Source: JAGMDK01 sp023128695
GTDB taxonomy: Bacteria; Planctomycetota; Phycisphaerae; UBA1845; Fen-1342
Length of the DNA stretch: 6,350 nt
Reading direction: 5' to 3'
Assembly (NCBI GenBank): GCA_030628805.1
Contig: DAOVQG010000274.1
Span: 1 to 6,350 of the forward strand
Shown one piece after another: positions 5,218-6,350 of the stretch. The notes under the pieces are model-generated. The model was not told the origin of the DNA. It was given only the letters and a program-made list of their open reading frames with translations, and did no database searches. The first letter of the stretch is position 1, and every line of letters starts with the position of its first letter. A program made the position numbers and the translations under genes.

Positions 5218-6191
5218 GACTCTTCTCCTTCTCCTTCGCCTTCTTCACCCGGCAGGCCGCCGAACTCGTAGATTTCCTCGACCTCGTCGCTGAGGCGATT
5301 CAGGCGGGCCGAGAACATTTCATCCGCCGCGGGGAGCCGCACGATGGTGGTGAAGCGATCGGGATTGGATTCCTCGGGTCCCAGCGGGTATTCATCGATT
5401 GGATATTCGTGCAAGTCCTGGTCTTCGAGGTCCTCGCGGAGCAGCGAGTCGAAGCCGACGGTGATCTGGACGAGGTGCGGCAGCCGGTTGCCCTGGCTTA
5501 CGTTCCAGGTGGTGGACCACTCGACTCCGTCGAAGTAGCGGAACTCGAGGTAGCCCAGTTCGGGTGCCCACAGATCGTGTCGCAAGTAAAGCAGGTCCTC
5601 GCCCTCGGGGATGGTCTCTTTGGTCTCGAACGGGTCGAGCGCTCGCCGCTCGGTTCGCAGGACGCCGCCGACGAGCGGGTCGCCCTCCTCGGTCTCCTCC
5701 TCCGGATCGATCCACAACTCGTAGGTGACCTGGAGCAGATCGTGCCGCGGGGCGGGATTATCCTCGGACTCGCGGAAGAACACGTACGAATGCTCCGGCG
5801 GCAGCGGCGTGGTCAGAAACGTGATACTGCGGCGGTCGCCAACGAATTGCTCGAGGTCGGGAAAGCCGACTTGCTCCAAGGCGACCGTGTTCCGCAGTTC
5901 ACCCGTAATCTTCGCGAACATCTGCTTGACGATCTGCGTGCGGGCCGCGGCGTGGCCGGCCTGTTTCCGAATCTCCACCGTCTGCCAGAAGAACGACAAC
6001 AGGGCACCGAGCAACAGCCCGATCAGCGCGATCGAGATAACCACCTCAAGCAGCGTCATGCCGCGAGCAAAGTGACCGTGCGCGATCGTGCAACGGGGAA
6101 GAGCCGCGGGCTTCAGCCCGCGCGGCCGTACGCTCACCGAAGTGGCGCAAGATTGCGCACGGTCAGTTAGGTGCCGCGCGGCGTATCTCAT
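5211..6191 (-). CDS. gspJ: GspJ-type minor pseudopilin with a long leader
   Basis: GspJ is a tip pseudopilin that pairs with GspI and GspK. The 326-residue frame carries a type IV prepilin signal: HFARG44 / M45 TLLE49, with Glu49 at mature +5 and a hydrophobic helix at 46-68. The mature part shows the GspJ pattern of paired strands and LYLRHDLWAPELGYLEFRYF at 201-220, then DGVEWSTTW at 221-229 and LPHLVQITV at 237-245. The tail (EGEGEGEESW) is acidic. I kept the ATG at 6191 because it overlaps the previous stop as ATGA and no other ATG occurs before M45, which cannot be the start since it would remove the leader. The 44-residue leader is far longer than usual. Codons for about residues 10-40 come from a 93-bp repeat element, and deleting that in silico leaves MRYAARHLTFARG. 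Whether the long leader is processed is unknown. Confidence 0.9.
   Translation of the reverse strand: MRYAARHLTDRAQSCATSVSVRPRGLKPAALPRCTIAHGHFARGMTLLEVVISIALIGLLLGALLSFFWQTVEIRKQAGHAAARTQIVKQMFAKITGELRNTVALEQVGFPDLEQFVGDRRSITFLTTPLPPEHSYVFFRESEDNPAPRHDLLQVTYELWIDPEEETEEGDPLVGGVLRTERRALDPFETKETIPEGEDLLYLRHDLWAPELGYLEFRYFDGVEWSTTWNVSQGNRLPHLVQITVGFDSLLREDLEDQDLHEYPIDEYPLGPEESNPDRFTTIVRLPAADEMFSARLNRLSDEVEEIYEFGGLPGEEGEGEGEESW
6073..6165. repeat. 93-bp MITE/REP-like element inside gspJ leader codons
   Basis: The ends are inverted repeats: 6073-6091 (TGACCGTGCGCGATCGTGC) and 6147-6165 match in inverted orientation at 17 of 19 positions, the outer 11 perfectly. The centre holds an 8-bp palindrome, CGCGGGCT-TC-AGCCCGCG (6105-6122), extendable with a 2-base bulge. 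Another perfect palindrome, GCGCAA-GA-TTGCGC, lies at 6145-6158. The length is exactly 31 codons with no in-frame stop, so gspJ stays open. It resembles small non-autonomous repeat elements (REP/MITE). No transposase is in the window. Confidence 0.7.
6105..6122. repeat. REP-like palindrome CGCGGGCT..AGCCCGCG
   Basis: Two perfect 8-base arms flank a 2-base loop at the centre of the 93-bp element. In the gspJ frame it encodes RGLKPA, a peptide that often marks translated copies of this kind of palindrome. It would form a strong hairpin in the operon mRNA. No T-run follows, so it is not an intrinsic terminator. Confidence 0.75.
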
Positions 6192-6350
6192 CGGCCGCCC
6201 CCCTGGCGTTGAAGCTCTTCGCGCATTCGCATCAGATCCTCGATGGTCATGCCGCCCCCATCGCCGCCGCCCTCGTCCTTTTCGCCGCCGCCGGGAACTC
6301 CCCCTGGCGGGCGATCACGCCGACCGCCCCCGCCGCGGGCACCCGGTCCG
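6188..6350 (-). CDS. C-terminal end of upstream gene, Gly-rich tail (GspI by position only)
   Basis: Only the last 53 codons and the TGA at 6188-6190 are in the window. The tail is Gly/Arg/Asp-rich and ends with a short amphipathic helix-like segment, GMTIEDLMRMREELQRQ, then GGGR. The stop overlaps the gspJ ATG as ATGA, so the two are almost certainly co-translated in one operon. In gspGHIJK-type clusters the gene before gspJ is gspI, but nothing in this low-complexity tail identifies it as a pseudopilin. It could be another secretion component. The same-strand open frame with a 4-base overlap makes it a real gene end; the identity is a guess. Confidence 0.6.
   Translation of the reverse strand, partial: GPGARGGGGRRDRPPGGVPGGGEKDEGGGDGGGMTIEDLMRMREELQRQGGGR

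Noticed and set aside
6057..6059. ATG of M45 as the gspJ start
   Set aside because: It is mature residue +1 of the prepilin motif; starting here would remove the Gly and the basic leader required for processing.
6105..6122. Intrinsic terminator between the upstream gene and gspJ
   Set aside because: The stem is strong but no T-run follows on either strand, and it lies inside the gspJ reading frame.

Overview
The window is a GC-rich stretch of bacterial DNA in which every supportable gene lies on the minus strand. It encodes part of a type II secretion / type IV pilus-like assembly machine. Read in transcription order (high to low coordinates), it holds: the 3' tail of an unidentified gene, a GspJ-type minor pseudopilin, a GspK-type minor pseudopilin, a GspL-like protein (PilM actin-fold domain fused to a PilN-like membrane domain), a GspM/PilO-like protein with a GspC/PilP-like C-terminal part, a 273-base gap, and the N-terminus of an exported proline-rich protein that runs off the left edge and may be the secretin (GspD/PilQ). 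No RNA gene, CRISPR array, transposase or phage gene was seen.

The organism is probably a Planctomycetota bacterium. This is inferred from high GC, PilM/N/O-like inner-membrane proteins beside GspJ/GspK, long charged and proline-rich linkers, and an acidic GspK. It cannot be proven here, and Acidobacteriota, Myxococcota or related phyla remain possible.

The first genes are tightly packed. The upstream gene and gspJ overlap by 4 bases (ATGA), gspJ and gspK overlap by 7 bases, and gspL and gspM are 25 bases apart. This implies one transcript and translational coupling. GspJ and GspK would form the tip of the pseudopilus. GspL and GspM/C would form the inner-membrane platform that links a cytoplasmic ATPase (not in the window) to an outer-membrane secretin. 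The order PilM/N, PilO/P, then an exported protein parallels pilMNOPQ.

Two small DNA structures stand out. (1) A 93-bp element with 19-bp imperfect terminal inverted repeats and a REP-like central palindrome (6073-6165) sits in the gspJ signal-leader codons. It is exactly 31 codons long, and removing it in silico leaves a normal 13-residue prepilin leader. (2) The 5' end of gspL is duplicated (32 bp, 30 matches, 71-bp offset), with four perfect copies of an 8-bp repeat between the copies. The original-looking start with a good ribosome binding site now opens a 24-codon leader ORF. Its stop overlaps the real gspL start as GTGA. Changes in octamer copy number would switch between coupled, fused and out-of-frame arrangements.
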